Origin: Halioglobus sp.
Lineage (GTDB): Bacteria > Pseudomonadota > Gammaproteobacteria > Pseudomonadales > Halieaceae
Direction: 5' to 3'
NCBI GenBank assembly: GCA_002699145.1
Contig: PABK01000060.1
Coordinates: 124,001 to 188,000 of the forward strand
DNA: 64,000 nt
A program made the translations under genes and the position numbers. The notes below the pieces were generated by a model. It ran no database searches, was not told where the DNA came from, and saw only the letters and a program-made list of their open reading frames with translations. Shown piece by piece: positions 1 through 9,067 of the stretch (position 1 is the stretch's first letter; each line of letters starts with the position of its first letter).

Positions 1-2
1 CC

Positions 3-1043
3 CACGTGGTCTGGCACGGCGGGCGCCTGCTGGCCCTGATGGAGGGCACCATCGCTGTCGAGCTGCAGGCGGACACGCTGGACACGGTGGGCAACTTCGA
101 TTTCGACGGGCAGGTCGACGGCCCGATCACTGCCCACCCCAAGTTCGACCACGCTACGGGCGAGATGATTTTCTTCGGCAACCAGGCGCGCGGCCCGTTC
201 AGCGAGTTCCTGCGCCTGAACATCGCCGACCGCGACGGCAGGCTGGTGAAGAGCGAAATGATCCAGGCGCCCTTTCCGTCCTTCGCCCACGACTTTTTCG
301 TCACCGAACACTACGTGGTGTTTCCGGTCTACCCGCTGGTGTTCAGCCTCGAGCGCGCCATGAAAGGCGGCCTGCCCATGGCCTGGGAACCCGAGCGCGG
401 TGCGCACTTCGGCGTCCTGCCGCGCAACGGCAGCGCGGCGGACGTGCAATGGTTCGACATGGAGGCGCGCTGGAGCTTTCACATGGTCAATGCCTGGGAG
501 GACAACGGCGTCATCAAGGTCGACGTGTGCGCCTCCAACGGCACCAACTTCGCCCCCATGGCGGATGGCAGGATGGCGGACCCCGCGATCGGCCTGCAGC
601 CGCGCCTGCGGCGCTGGACCATCGACCCCGCCGCCGGCAGCAAGGCGGTGTCCGAGGAGATACTGGATGGCGACAGCAGCGGCGAGTTCCCGCGCACCGA
701 TGACCGCTATATGACGCGGCCCTACCGGCACGCCTACCTTGCCGGCAGCAGTGGCGAGGCCATGGCGTTCGACCAGCTACTGCACTACGACGTGCAGAGC
801 GGCCGTTGCGTTCGCTGGGGCGACGGCAGTTACCTGCTGGGAGAGCCGATCCTGGCGCCTCGCGGCGAGGACGCCGATGAGGGGGAGGGCTACCTGCTCA
901 ACCTGGCCTACAACCGGTCCACCGCGCTGTCTGAGCTGCTGGTGCTGGATGCGACGGACGTCGCCGCCGGGCCGCTGGCGCGCGTGATGCTGCCGTTGCG
1001 CATCCCCATGGGCTTCCACGGCTCCTGGATCGGGGCGAGCTGA
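3..1043 (+). CDS. Carotenoid oxygenase family protein (5' end missing)
   Basis: This is the C-terminal part of a carotenoid cleavage dioxygenase/RPE65-family protein, which uses a non-haem iron held by four histidines to split alkene bonds of carotenoids, stilbenes or lignostilbenes. The visible part begins inside the gene (reading HVVWHGGRLLAL), so no start codon is given. Family signs are GRLLALMEG, the ITAHPKFDHATGEM stretch, SFAHDFFVTEHYVVFP (an iron-ligand histidine region) and the C-terminal end IPMGFHGSW, where the last histidine ligand lies. About 346 residues are present, against 450-500 usual for the family, so roughly the first quarter is outside the window. It is convergent with the HAD gene, 6 bp away. 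The family is clear; the substrate cannot be told. Confidence 0.88.
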   Translation, partial: HVVWHGGRLLALMEGTIAVELQADTLDTVGNFDFDGQVDGPITAHPKFDHATGEMIFFGNQARGPFSEFLRLNIADRDGRLVKSEMIQAPFPSFAHDFFVTEHYVVFPVYPLVFSLERAMKGGLPMAWEPERGAHFGVLPRNGSAADVQWFDMEARWSFHMVNAWEDNGVIKVDVCASNGTNFAPMADGRMADPAIGLQPRLRRWTIDPAAGSKAVSEEILDGDSSGEFPRTDDRYMTRPYRHAYLAGSSGEAMAFDQLLHYDVQSGRCVRWGDGSYLLGEPILAPRGEDADEGEGYLLNLAYNRSTALSELLVLDATDVAAGPLARVMLPLRIPMGFHGSWIGAS

Positions 1044-1049
1044 CCTGGC

Positions 1050-1700
1050 CTAGTTGCCGCCGAGCAGGGCGTCCAGTTCGGCGATGGTGGCCGCCAAATC
1101 CGGCACCACGGTGAGCGCCTGCATGCCGACGGCGCGCGCCGCCTCGACATTGGCGTGGTAGTCGTCGAGGAACACGGTCTCTTCCGGGGCAATACCCTCA
1201 AGCTGCTCCAGTGCGATGGCGAAGATACGTGGGTCGGGCTTGCGCACCCCGACGGCGCTGGAGTCGACGACGAAGTCGAACAGTTCGTCTACCGGGATGA
1301 GCCCGCGCCAGCCATCGCCGAATTCCGCCACGTTGTTGGTGACCAGGCCGGTGGGGTAGCCGTCGCGTTTCAGCTCGCGCACGCGCTCCACCAGGGCCTG
1401 CCGTTCACCGGCGCCGGCGTTGTTGCCCGCCATGCGCATGAACAGGTCGTAGATATCGATCTCAAGGTCCCGCGCCCGGCCCTGCTCGAGGATGAGCTCC
1501 CGGGCGCGCTCCATGCTGATCTCCCCCCGCTCGAGCTGGTGCCAGGGGTGGTCGCCGTCGTTCTCGTAGGAGCCGAAGACAATCTCGGTGACCTGTGCGG
1601 CGCCGATACCCAGGTCCTCGCCGTAGGCGTTGACCGCGTGGAACGGCGAGTCGGTAAAGACACCGCCAAAGTCGAACAGTACGGCGCGGATGGCGCTCAT
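1050..1700 (-). CDS. HAD-superfamily hydrolase, subfamily IA, DFGGV type
   Basis: This 216-residue protein is a haloacid-dehalogenase-fold hydrolase, probably a phosphatase. Motif I is FDFGGVFTD with nucleophile D10; the usual second aspartate is G12, as in the group resembling the N-terminal domain of epoxide hydrolase and YihX-like enzymes. Motif II is LVTNN, motif III is the lysine in GVRKPDP, and motif IV is the acidic pair in VFLDDY. An alpha-helical cap lies between residues about 15 and 90. The ATG at 1700 is preceded by a good AAGGAG ribosome-binding site. It starts 13 bp after the TonB receptor gene on the same strand, so the two are probably cotranscribed. Substrate unknown. Confidence 0.88.
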   Translation of the reverse strand: MSAIRAVLFDFGGVFTDSPFHAVNAYGEDLGIGAAQVTEIVFGSYENDGDHPWHQLERGEISMERARELILEQGRARDLEIDIYDLFMRMAGNNAGAGERQALVERVRELKRDGYPTGLVTNNVAEFGDGWRGLIPVDELFDFVVDSSAVGVRKPDPRIFAIALEQLEGIAPEETVFLDDYHANVEAARAVGMQALTVVPDLAATIAELDALLGGN

Positions 1701-1713
1701 CTTCAGTTTCTCC

Positions 1714-4257
1714 TTACAGCGCGCCGAAACGATAACTGATGTCCACCCCGTAGGTGCGCGGCGGCGCGTAGATATAGCCGGTAGTGCGCGCCACGCCGAC
1801 GGTGGGCACGCCGCCGCGCAGGTGGTCGTCGATGTCGGTGATGTTCTTCACCCAGGCGACGACGGTGGTGCGCTCATCAGGTGCCCGCCAGGTCAGGCGC
1901 GCGTCGTAGAAAGTTTCGGAGGGGATGGTCACCTTGTCCGCCACCTCGAAGCTGGGTCGGTCGAAGCCGCCGTAAATTTCGTCGGAGTAGCGTAGCACGA
2001 CATTGGGCACGAAGCTGCCCCAGTCCGCGGTGTCGAGGAAGTAGTCCACGGCCAGAAAGGCGGTCCACTCCGGGGCGCGCGGCATGGGTTCGTCCGAGCG
2101 GTCGATGACCACCTGTTCGCCGCTGGTCGGGTCTGGAATCTCCGACAGCCACTCCTTGTACTCGGCATCCATGTAGGCAACGCTGCCGGTCAGGCGCAGT
2201 TTATCCGTGGGCAGCAGGGTGAACTCGGACTCCACGCCCCAGATTTCCGCCTTGCCGGCGTTCTCGATGGCCGGCAAGGGTACGCCGAAGTTCGGGTCCG
2301 GGATCGTCGTGGTCAACTGGATGTCGTCGTATTCCTGGTAATAGGCGGCGATATTGGTGCGCAGCCGGCGGTCCCAGGCGTCGATCTTCAGCCCCAGCTC
2401 GTACATGTCCACGTACTCGGGTTTGAAGTTTTCCAGGTCGATAATCTGGTCGCCGTCGAAGTCGCCGTTGCCCACGGTGACCCCGCCGGAACGGAAACCG
2501 GAGCTGTAGGTCAGGTAGGTCATGGCGTCGTCCAGCCGCAACTTGTCGAGCAGTGCGTCGGGCGCGATGTACTTGATGCTGCCCATGGGGCTCCAGTCGT
2601 CGTCGTTGCGGTCGTCCCTGAGTTCGCCGAAGGCGCCGACCTCAAAAGGTTCGCCGCCGGGTCCGTCCGGGTCGAAGCCGTACAGCCAGTCTTTCACCGG
2701 TACGCCGCCCGGTTCGGAGAAGGCGTGCAGGATGTTGCCGCTGTAAATGGTGTCGAGGTCGCCCAGGTAGTCGCCGCTGCCGATGCTGGGCAGGTAGACG
2801 CGCGCCTCGCGGTAGGCGGTCTTGCGTTCTTCCCAGGTGTAGCGCACGCCCAGGGTGAGAACTGTGCTCTCGGTGACATTGAAATCGAGCTGGCTGAAAC
2901 CCGCCCAGGCGGTATTCTCGGTCTCGCGTTCGGTCAGGTTGGAGCGCGCCAGCATGCTGCTGGCGCGGCCGGGCACGGAAGTGGTGGTGGTTTCGACGTA
3001 GCCGGCAAAATCCTGCAGCCAGTCGTCATTGGTTTCCTCGTAGAAGCCGTACACTCCCAGCGTGTAGTTGAGCCGGTCGTCCAGCGCCGAACCGATGAGC
3101 TGGAACTCCTGTGAGTACTGGTCGGTGTCGTTGTTCTCGGGTGTGTAGCGAACCACGAGCACCGCCTCCATGGCGTCTATGTCCTCGTCGGCTATCTGCT
3201 CGGTGTTGCGGTAAGCGGTGATGCTTTTCAGTTGCAGTGTGTCGCTGATTTCCCAGTTCGCCGTGGCGGAGAGCATCGCGGTGTCCACCTCGTAGGAGCC
3301 CTGGTAGAAAATCGGGTCCTCGCTGTTCTGCTCGCTCTGGAAGCGGTCGATGGGCAGGTCGTCGCCGCTGCGCTCGCAGTACTCCTGCACCGGTGTCGGG
3401 GAGAAGATGTCGTAGGCCGCCTCCAGCGAGCCCTGCTGCGGAAACCCGGCCTGCGCCAGTTCCTCGCCCAGCCATACGCATTTCTGGCCCTGCGGCCGCT
3501 GCCTGGTCCTGGTGTAGTTCGCCGCCAGGTCGACGATCACCGCGTCCGAGGCCAGCCAGCGCAACTGGCCGATGGCCATGGCGCGATCGTCATCTGTCCA
3601 GTCGGTGCCGTCCAGGTTGTTCTCGATGTAGCCGTCCTGTTGCACACTGGCCACGGTCCAGCGCGACAGCAGGGTGTCGTCGACCAGTGGCAGGTCCACT
3701 GACAGGGAGGCGTCCTGCCGGTCGTAGTTGCCCAGTGTGACGCTGGCGTCGGCGGAAAACTCCGAGGTCGGCTTGATGGACTGGTAGAGGATGGCGCCGC
3801 CGGTGGTGTTCTTGCCGAACAGGGTGCCCTGGGGCCCGCGCAGCACCTGGACGCTTTCGATATCCACCGCGTCCAGCAGGGCGCCGGAGGCGCGCGCTAT
3901 ATACACATCGTCGAGGTAGATACCCACGCCGGAATCGATGGTGACGCGGGTTTCACGCTGCCCGACGCCGCGGATATAGGCATTGCCGTCGCCCTTGAGG
4001 CCATTGCCGCCGCCCCCCAGGTGCAGGCCCGGCACCAGCCCGTCGAAATCGCGCAGGTTCTTGATGCCCAGGGATTTCATCGATTCGGCACTGAACGCCG
4101 AGACCGCCACCGGGACTTCCTGCAGCGACTCCTCGCGCTTGCGCGCGGTCACCACCACTTCTTCGAGCACCAGCGACTGGGCGCAGGCGGTGTGGCTGGT
4201 CTGGATCAGGGCAAAACCGAGGCTGGCGGCGCCAAGCAGGGGGATGCAGCGCTTCAT
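1714..4257 (-). CDS. TonB-dependent outer-membrane receptor
   Basis: This 847-residue protein is a TonB-dependent receptor that imports a bulky or scarce substrate across the outer membrane using energy from TonB-ExbBD. A signal peptide occupies about residues 1-27, with cleavage likely after TACAQ. A TonB-box/plug start follows (LEEVVVTARKREESLQEVP), and the plug carries the classic VLRGPQGTLFGKNTTGGA. The remaining 650 residues are beta-barrel, rich in aromatic and acidic residues, ending YGVDISYRFGAL. The downstream HAD gene is probably in the same transcript. It belongs to the large subgroup with the SLQEVPVAVSAF signature, common in marine Proteobacteria and often tied to aromatic, terpenoid or lipid use. 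No siderophore gene lies nearby. Substrate unknown. Confidence 0.9.
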   Translation of the reverse strand: MKRCIPLLGAASLGFALIQTSHTACAQSLVLEEVVVTARKREESLQEVPVAVSAFSAESMKSLGIKNLRDFDGLVPGLHLGGGGNGLKGDGNAYIRGVGQRETRVTIDSGVGIYLDDVYIARASGALLDAVDIESVQVLRGPQGTLFGKNTTGGAILYQSIKPTSEFSADASVTLGNYDRQDASLSVDLPLVDDTLLSRWTVASVQQDGYIENNLDGTDWTDDDRAMAIGQLRWLASDAVIVDLAANYTRTRQRPQGQKCVWLGEELAQAGFPQQGSLEAAYDIFSPTPVQEYCERSGDDLPIDRFQSEQNSEDPIFYQGSYEVDTAMLSATANWEISDTLQLKSITAYRNTEQIADEDIDAMEAVLVVRYTPENNDTDQYSQEFQLIGSALDDRLNYTLGVYGFYEETNDDWLQDFAGYVETTTTSVPGRASSMLARSNLTERETENTAWAGFSQLDFNVTESTVLTLGVRYTWEERKTAYREARVYLPSIGSGDYLGDLDTIYSGNILHAFSEPGGVPVKDWLYGFDPDGPGGEPFEVGAFGELRDDRNDDDWSPMGSIKYIAPDALLDKLRLDDAMTYLTYSSGFRSGGVTVGNGDFDGDQIIDLENFKPEYVDMYELGLKIDAWDRRLRTNIAAYYQEYDDIQLTTTIPDPNFGVPLPAIENAGKAEIWGVESEFTLLPTDKLRLTGSVAYMDAEYKEWLSEIPDPTSGEQVVIDRSDEPMPRAPEWTAFLAVDYFLDTADWGSFVPNVVLRYSDEIYGGFDRPSFEVADKVTIPSETFYDARLTWRAPDERTTVVAWVKNITDIDDHLRGGVPTVGVARTTGYIYAPPRTYGVDISYRFGAL

Positions 4258-4502
4258 AAGTCACTCTCCGCTGTTTATAGTTATAATCAATGCCGCCGGC
4301 ACCGGGGCGTTGGGATCACAGCGTCGGGCCGATCCGGTCTTCCCGCATGCTAGAGAAATGCCGCTGGGGCGTAAACCCCCGCCTGGGTCAGTTTGTCCAC
4401 AGGCGGTCCGTGGTTTTTTTTGCGGCGGAAGACTTGCGGCGTGGGGCGCCGCGACGTGCCGATAGCGGCAGACTTGCAAGCTTGTACCGACCGAGACGAG
4501 AC

Positions 4503-5141
4503 ATGCGCTATCCCTACCTGCTGTTCGATCACGACGGCGTGCTGGTGGACACCGAGTACTGGTACTACGAGGCGACGCGGCGCGCCCTGGCGCCGCTGGG
4601 CATAACACTGGACCGCCAGGCATACCAGCAGATCATGGTGCAGGGTCGGGCGGCCTGGGAGCTGGCCGAACAGGCCGGCATCGACGAGCGTCGCATCGCC
4701 GCGCAGCGCCGCTTGCGCAACAGCTGGTACCAGGAATTCCTGCGCACCCGGGATATCGAGATCGACGGCGTGCGCGAACTCCTTGGCCGGCTGGCCACGC
4801 GCCACCGCATGGCGGTGGTGACCACTGCCAGGCGCGTCGACTTCGAGCTCATTCACCGTGAGCGCGACCTGTTGGCGACCATGGAATTCGTGCTGACGCG
4901 CGAGGACTACCGCCAGGCCAAACCGCACCCTGAACCCTACCTGCTGGCGCTGCAGCGCCTGGGCGCCCGACCGGAGCAGGCCCTGGTGATCGAGGACTCC
5001 GAGCGCGGCCTGCGCGCCGCCGTGGCCGCGGGCATCGACTGCGCGGTGGTGCACAATGACTTCACCGCCGGGCACGACTTCAGCACCGCCAGTTACCGTC
5101 TGCAGACGCTGGCCGGCCTGGCTGATATTCTGCGCTCCTGA
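4503..5141 (+). CDS. HAD-superfamily hydrolase (phosphoglycolate phosphatase / beta-phosphoglucomutase type)
   Basis: This 212-residue protein is a subfamily IA HAD enzyme. Motif I is LLFDHDGVLVDTE with D9 and D11, motif II is the threonine in VVTTA, motif III is the lysine in YRQAKPHPEPY, and motif IV is VIEDSERGL. The helical cap spans about residues 15-85. The reading frame is open back to 4290, but the start at 4503 puts motif I at the normal distance from the N-terminus and is preceded by a purine-rich GAGACGAG. The 245-bp gap to the divergent TonB receptor holds both promoters and an AT-rich patch near 4270-4290. It precedes the HxlR regulator by 32 bp. Likely a sugar-phosphate or phosphoglycolate phosphatase; exact substrate unknown. 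Confidence 0.88.
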   Translation: MRYPYLLFDHDGVLVDTEYWYYEATRRALAPLGITLDRQAYQQIMVQGRAAWELAEQAGIDERRIAAQRRLRNSWYQEFLRTRDIEIDGVRELLGRLATRHRMAVVTTARRVDFELIHRERDLLATMEFVLTREDYRQAKPHPEPYLLALQRLGARPEQALVIEDSERGLRAAVAAGIDCAVVHNDFTAGHDFSTASYRLQTLAGLADILRS

Positions 5142-5173
5142 TTCGCCCGGCGCCCGCGCCTACGAGGACAGGC

Positions 5174-6151
5174 ATGCACACTCCCGGCACGCACGACAAT
5201 GACAATGACAATCGCGGCGTCTTGAGCAAACTGGTTACGCGCGCCAGTTCCATCAACCGGGCCCTGGACGAGATCGGTGACAAGTGGTGCCTGTTGATCC
5301 TGCAGGAGGGATTCTGGGGCGTCAGCGCCTTCAACGAACTGATGCACGCCACCGGCGCCTCCCGCGGGGTGTTGTCCAACCGCCTGAAGTGGCTACAGTC
5401 GGTGGGCTGCCTGTCGCGCGAGCGCGGCGCCGCCGGACAGGTTCGCTACCACCTCACCGACAAGTCACTGGACCTCTACCAGTGCGCGCTGATGGCCCTG
5501 CAGTGGGAGCGTCACCACGGTCGCGACCGCGGCGCCGAGGACGTTGTGTTGCGACACCGCGGTTGCGGCAGCGAGTTTATTCCGCGCGTGCGCTGTGGCG
5601 CCTGTGACGGCGAGATCGGGGCCTGGGACGTGGACTATGCGCCGGGGCCGGGGGCGACCCACGACGAGCGCGAGAAAAAAACCCGCCGACGTTCCTCGGT
5701 GCCGCTGGGTCGCGTGTCCGGCCGCCGGCATTACCTGGGCCTGATCAATATTGTCGGCGATCGCTGGACGGCCAACCTGATCGCCCTGTGCTTTCACGGG
5801 TTGACCCGCTTCGAGCAGTTTCACCGGGAGTTGCCGGTGGCGACCAACATCCTGGCCGACCGTCTCAGGTTGCTGCTCGCCCAGGACATCCTCGTGCGCG
5901 AACCCTACCAGGTGCGGCCGCCGCGCCATGACTATCGGCTGAGCGCGCGCGGCGAGGCGTTGTTTCCCTGGTTTCTTACCCTTCTGCACTGGGGTGATCG
6001 CTGGTGCGACGCCCGTGGTGCGGGCCCGCCCCTGCGCCTGACGCACCGCAGCTGTGGTGAGCCCCTGGTGGCGCAGGTCACATGCGGCGCCTGTGGCGAG
6101 GTGTTGCGAGCGCGGGAAGTCGAGTTTCGCGCGAGCCCGGCTCAGCGGTAG
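5174..6151 (+). CDS. Tandem HxlR-type winged-helix regulator with two Cys/His knuckles
   Basis: This 325-residue DNA-binding protein consists of two copies of an HxlR-type winged helix. The first spans about residues 24-115 (core GDKWCLLIL and SRGVLSNRLKWLQSVGCL). The second spans about 183-275 (VGDRWTANLIALCFHGLTRF and ATNILADRLRLLL). Each half ends in the same spaced pattern, His-x2-Cys-x9-Cys-x2-Cys: H128, C131, C141, C144 in the first and H291, C294, C304, C307 in the second. These look like small metal- or redox-sensing knuckles. HxlR proteins usually bind as homodimers, so this chain may act as a built-in dimer. The N-terminus has an Asn/Asp run (DNDNDN). Its 3' end overlaps the convergent DUF3089 gene by 10 bp. 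Target genes are unknown. Confidence 0.85.
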   Translation: MHTPGTHDNDNDNRGVLSKLVTRASSINRALDEIGDKWCLLILQEGFWGVSAFNELMHATGASRGVLSNRLKWLQSVGCLSRERGAAGQVRYHLTDKSLDLYQCALMALQWERHHGRDRGAEDVVLRHRGCGSEFIPRVRCGACDGEIGAWDVDYAPGPGATHDEREKKTRRRSSVPLGRVSGRRHYLGLINIVGDRWTANLIALCFHGLTRFEQFHRELPVATNILADRLRLLLAQDILVREPYQVRPPRHDYRLSARGEALFPWFLTLLHWGDRWCDARGAGPPLRLTHRSCGEPLVAQVTCGACGEVLRAREVEFRASPAQR

Positions 6152-7314
6152 GCGGCCAGGCGGCGCATGGCGTCGGCGCGCTGCACCGCGTTGTCGCGGA
6201 TGGCCTGGTAGAAAAGGGCGTAGTCGCGGGTGTGATAGTTCTGTCGCTCGTCGTCGCGCTCGCTGGCGAAGGGGCCGGCCAGTTGTGGCTCCACGTAGAG
6301 AATGCCGTCGCGACATTGCGCCCAGGTCCACTGCGGCAGCACCGGCGGCAGGGCCAGGATCTGTTCTCCCGACGGCTGGTTGAACAGCCGGTTGCCCAGG
6401 CCGAAATCCGCTGGTAGCTGCAGCGCCCCGGGGTGAAGGTCGGCCGGCGCGAGCGAGCCGTCCGTGGTCCAGTTCAGCGGGTTCGTGCACAGCATTTCCT
6501 TGCCATCGGAGTACTCCCAGCCCTCCGTGTACCAGTGCGGTACAGAGGGCGTCGGGGTGCCGTTGTCACCGTAGGTGGACCAGTGCACGATACAGCCGGT
6601 ATCGCTGGCGCTCTCGCAGGGATGCAGGTTGGTCAGCTCGCGGCTGAACATGTCCACGGGCAGGTAGTAACCGATGAGGTAGGCACCGACCAGGCGGTGC
6701 CGCAGGCGGCTGCTGTTGACCTTGTGGCTGAGCAGTCGCAGCGCGTGGGCCGTGCCCTGGCTGTGACTGGCGATAATGAACGGGCGGCCCTCGCTGAAGC
6801 GGTTGATGAACTCGTCGAAGGCGCGCGATACGTCCATGTAGGCGAGTTCCAGCGCGCGCAGTCCATCCTCGCTGTCGCGTTCGATGAAGCTCCACAGCGT
6901 GGCCTCGCGGTAGTGTGGCGCGTAGACGTCGCAACAGGCGTTGAACGCGCTGGCCTGCGTCGCCATCATGCGGTCGACCATTTCCCAGGCCCAGCTGTTG
7001 GCGAACAGTGGCGCGTTCCAGCGCTTGCCGGAGAGGTAGGAGGTGGGGTGCAGGTAGAAAACGGCGACCTCGGCGCGGCCGCTGCGCTGTGGCTGCTGGC
7101 CCGGAACGAGGTTTGCCAGCCCGGTGCCCGGCAGGGACGCCCAGTAGCGATCATCGCGGTAGTCCGGCGGCACCGTAATGGGGTCGTCTCGCTGCGGGTG
7201 ATCCGGGCGCAGCATCGAGTTTATCATCTGCCCGCCCCACAAGGTGATCGCTCCCCACAATGACAGGGGCAGCAGCAGTAGGGCCAGTACCAGGGCAAGC
7301 ACACCTTTTTTCAT
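6142..7314 (-). CDS. DUF3089 alpha/beta-hydrolase-like protein, membrane-anchored or exported
   Basis: This 390-residue protein has an N-terminal hydrophobic segment (about residues 4-24) that could be an anchor or an uncleaved signal, followed by a DUF3089-type alpha/beta hydrolase domain. The nucleophile elbow is S183-H-S185-Q-G187 within FIIASHSQGTAHALRLL. Other family features are FYLHPTSYL near residue 90 and the Trp/Tyr-rich region around 100-145. It is expected to be a serine esterase or lipase-like enzyme facing the periplasm. The natural substrate of this family is not established. It is convergent with the HxlR regulator gene and divergent from the aldo/keto reductase; the 175-bp gap to the latter holds an AT-rich patch around 7330-7370. 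Confidence 0.82.
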   Translation of the reverse strand: MKKGVLALVLALLLLPLSLWGAITLWGGQMINSMLRPDHPQRDDPITVPPDYRDDRYWASLPGTGLANLVPGQQPQRSGRAEVAVFYLHPTSYLSGKRWNAPLFANSWAWEMVDRMMATQASAFNACCDVYAPHYREATLWSFIERDSEDGLRALELAYMDVSRAFDEFINRFSEGRPFIIASHSQGTAHALRLLSHKVNSSRLRHRLVGAYLIGYYLPVDMFSRELTNLHPCESASDTGCIVHWSTYGDNGTPTPSVPHWYTEGWEYSDGKEMLCTNPLNWTTDGSLAPADLHPGALQLPADFGLGNRLFNQPSGEQILALPPVLPQWTWAQCRDGILYVEPQLAGPFASERDDERQNYHTRDYALFYQAIRDNAVQRADAMRRLAAYR

Positions 7315-7489
7315 CGGTATGTCGGGTCCGCGGTTATCATTATGATCGATCCCGATGCAAGTATAACCGCGTGCAGCCCGCTTGGGCAGGGTCTGCCGAA
7401 TTTGCAGTCCGGCGCTATAGTAGTGGCGCTGGACAGGTTTACTTCACGGGCATTACAGGGGCGGTTGCTGGCCGCGTCGGGGAGTCGCT

Positions 7490-8374
7490 ATGCACTATCG
7501 CAGGCTGGGTCGAACGGAGTTGCAGGTCTCGGCAGTCGGTATCGGCACCTGGCAGTTGTCGGGCGTGTGGAACAAGCAGTTCGAACAGTCTGAGGTCGAG
7601 CAGATCCTGGCGCGCGCGCGGGAACTCGGGGTGAACTTCATCGACACGGCCGAGTGCTACGGCGATCACCTGGCGGAGACATTGATCGGCAAGGCGATTG
7701 CCGGGCAACGTGAGCGCTGGATCGTCGCGACCAAGTTCGGCCACAACACGGCGAACGACCTGGGCGAGGAAAACTATGCGCCGCGGCAGGTGCTGGAACA
7801 GCTCGAGGCGTCGTTGCGCGCGCTGCGCACGGACTATATCGATATCTACCAGATCCATTCCGCCAGCGACGAGCGCTTCGACAATGACGCGTTGTGGACG
7901 ATGCTGGACAAGCAGGTCCAGGCGGGCAAGCTGCGTTACCTGGGTAACTCCGTGGCCATGCCGAACATGCGCCACCAGGTGGAGCGCTCCACGCACTACG
8001 GCATCAGCGTTATCCAGACCATTTTCAACGCGGTGCGCGGCGGCGCTCGCCGGCATATCTTCCCGCTCGCGCGGGAACAGGACCTGGGGATTATCGCCCG
8101 CGTGCCGCTGGCCAGCGGTTTTCTCGGCGGCAGGTACCAACCCGGCCACGCATTCGAGCACGGCGACGTCCGCTCCTGGCGCCCTGACGAGGGCCGCGAC
8201 CGCGAGATCGCCCGTGCCCTGGAAGTTCTGGAGCAGCGCCCGGCGGGCATGGCCGCCGCCACCTGGGCCAATGCGTGGTGCCTGGGCTACCAGGAAGTGG
8301 CGACGGTGATTCCCGGCATCAAGACGGTGGCGCAACTGGAGGAAAACGCCGCCGCTGCCGATGTCGCGCTATGA
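7490..8374 (+). CDS. Aldo/keto reductase
   Basis: This 294-residue protein is a soluble NAD(P)H-dependent aldo/keto reductase with the (beta/alpha)8 fold. The catalytic tetrad is visible: D52 and Y57 in FIDTAECYGDH, K82 in IVATKFGH, and H123 in YQIHSAS. The start region RRLGRTELQVSAVGIGTW is typical. The NADPH-binding end (VIPGIKTVAQLEENAAAAD) is complete. It resembles the YajO/Tas-like group acting on small aldehydes or sugars. The last six bases overlap the convergent AlkB-like dioxygenase gene. No operon partner is evident, so the physiological substrate cannot be given. Confidence 0.92.
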   Translation: MHYRRLGRTELQVSAVGIGTWQLSGVWNKQFEQSEVEQILARARELGVNFIDTAECYGDHLAETLIGKAIAGQRERWIVATKFGHNTANDLGEENYAPRQVLEQLEASLRALRTDYIDIYQIHSASDERFDNDALWTMLDKQVQAGKLRYLGNSVAMPNMRHQVERSTHYGISVIQTIFNAVRGGARRHIFPLAREQDLGIIARVPLASGFLGGRYQPGHAFEHGDVRSWRPDEGRDREIARALEVLEQRPAGMAAATWANAWCLGYQEVATVIPGIKTVAQLEENAAAADVAL

Positions 8375-8989
8375 CAGCGGCAGGATTTGGCGGAAGGTCA
8401 GGTTCACCCGCGGCCCGCAGGGCCGGGCGGTGCGGCGCAGGCCGTGCTTCCAGCAGGCCTGTGTGTCGCCGCGCATGATCAGCGCGCTGCAGTGCGGCAG
8501 GTCGATGCTGTGGGTCGGCAGGTCGCGGCGCGTTTTATGGCGGAAGTACATACGCCGGGTGGCGCCGAGACTGAGCGAGGCGATGACCGGGTCCGCGCCC
8601 AATTCCCTCTCGTCGTCGGCGTGCAGGCCCATGCTGTCTTTGCCGTCGCGGTAGTAATTGAGCAGGACACTGTTGAAACTGCAGGCGCACAGCCCGGCCA
8701 TGGTGTCGCGCAGGCGCGCCAGGTCGCGTGTCCAGGGCAGCGGCTCGTGACGAATGCCGGAGTAGGTATAACTGGCGCCCGGGTCTCCGTACCAGGCCAC
8801 CAGGCGCGGCTGTGGCCGGGTGACGCCGAACAGGGTGATGTGCTCCTGGCGCCAGGGGACGTGGCTGATGAGGCGGGAGAGCAGGGCGTCGGCGTCCGCC
8901 AGTGCGACGCGCGGGTGCAGGCACAGGTCAGCGCCTGGCAGGTCGATCCGGCGGGGGGCGCAGGCTTCGGTGGGGGTGGGCGTGCTCAT
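8369..8989 (-). CDS. AlkB-like 2-oxoglutarate/Fe(II) dioxygenase (DNA repair type)
   Basis: This 206-residue protein is an alpha-ketoglutarate-dependent dioxygenase of the AlkB/ALKBH2-like group, which removes methyl or etheno adducts from DNA (or RNA) bases by oxidation. The iron ligands are H123 and D125 in SMGLHADDE and H182 in WKHGL. The 2-oxoglutarate-binding arginines are in PRVNLTFR (R194 and R200). The substrate-side region SYTYSGIRHEPLPW and the NYYRDGKDSMG strand are typical of the ALKBH2/3-like branch. It is a different protein family from the alkane hydroxylase AlkB further along in this window. Length and motifs are normal for an active enzyme. It is convergent with, and slightly overlaps, the aldo/keto reductase gene. 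Confidence 0.9.
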   Translation of the reverse strand: MSTPTPTEACAPRRIDLPGADLCLHPRVALADADALLSRLISHVPWRQEHITLFGVTRPQPRLVAWYGDPGASYTYSGIRHEPLPWTRDLARLRDTMAGLCACSFNSVLLNYYRDGKDSMGLHADDERELGADPVIASLSLGATRRMYFRHKTRRDLPTHSIDLPHCSALIMRGDTQACWKHGLRRTARPCGPRVNLTFRQILPLS

Positions 8990-9067
8990 GCGCGACAGGT
9001 TACCACCGCGCGGTTCGCCCCGGCAGTAGTCGCCACGCCCCGATTTCGCCGCGGTCGCGGCGTCGGC

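Noticed and set aside
8369-8989. Alkane hydroxylase because of the shared name AlkB
   Set aside because: The protein has the HxD...H 2-oxoglutarate dioxygenase motif of the DNA-repair AlkB family, not the membrane histidine boxes.
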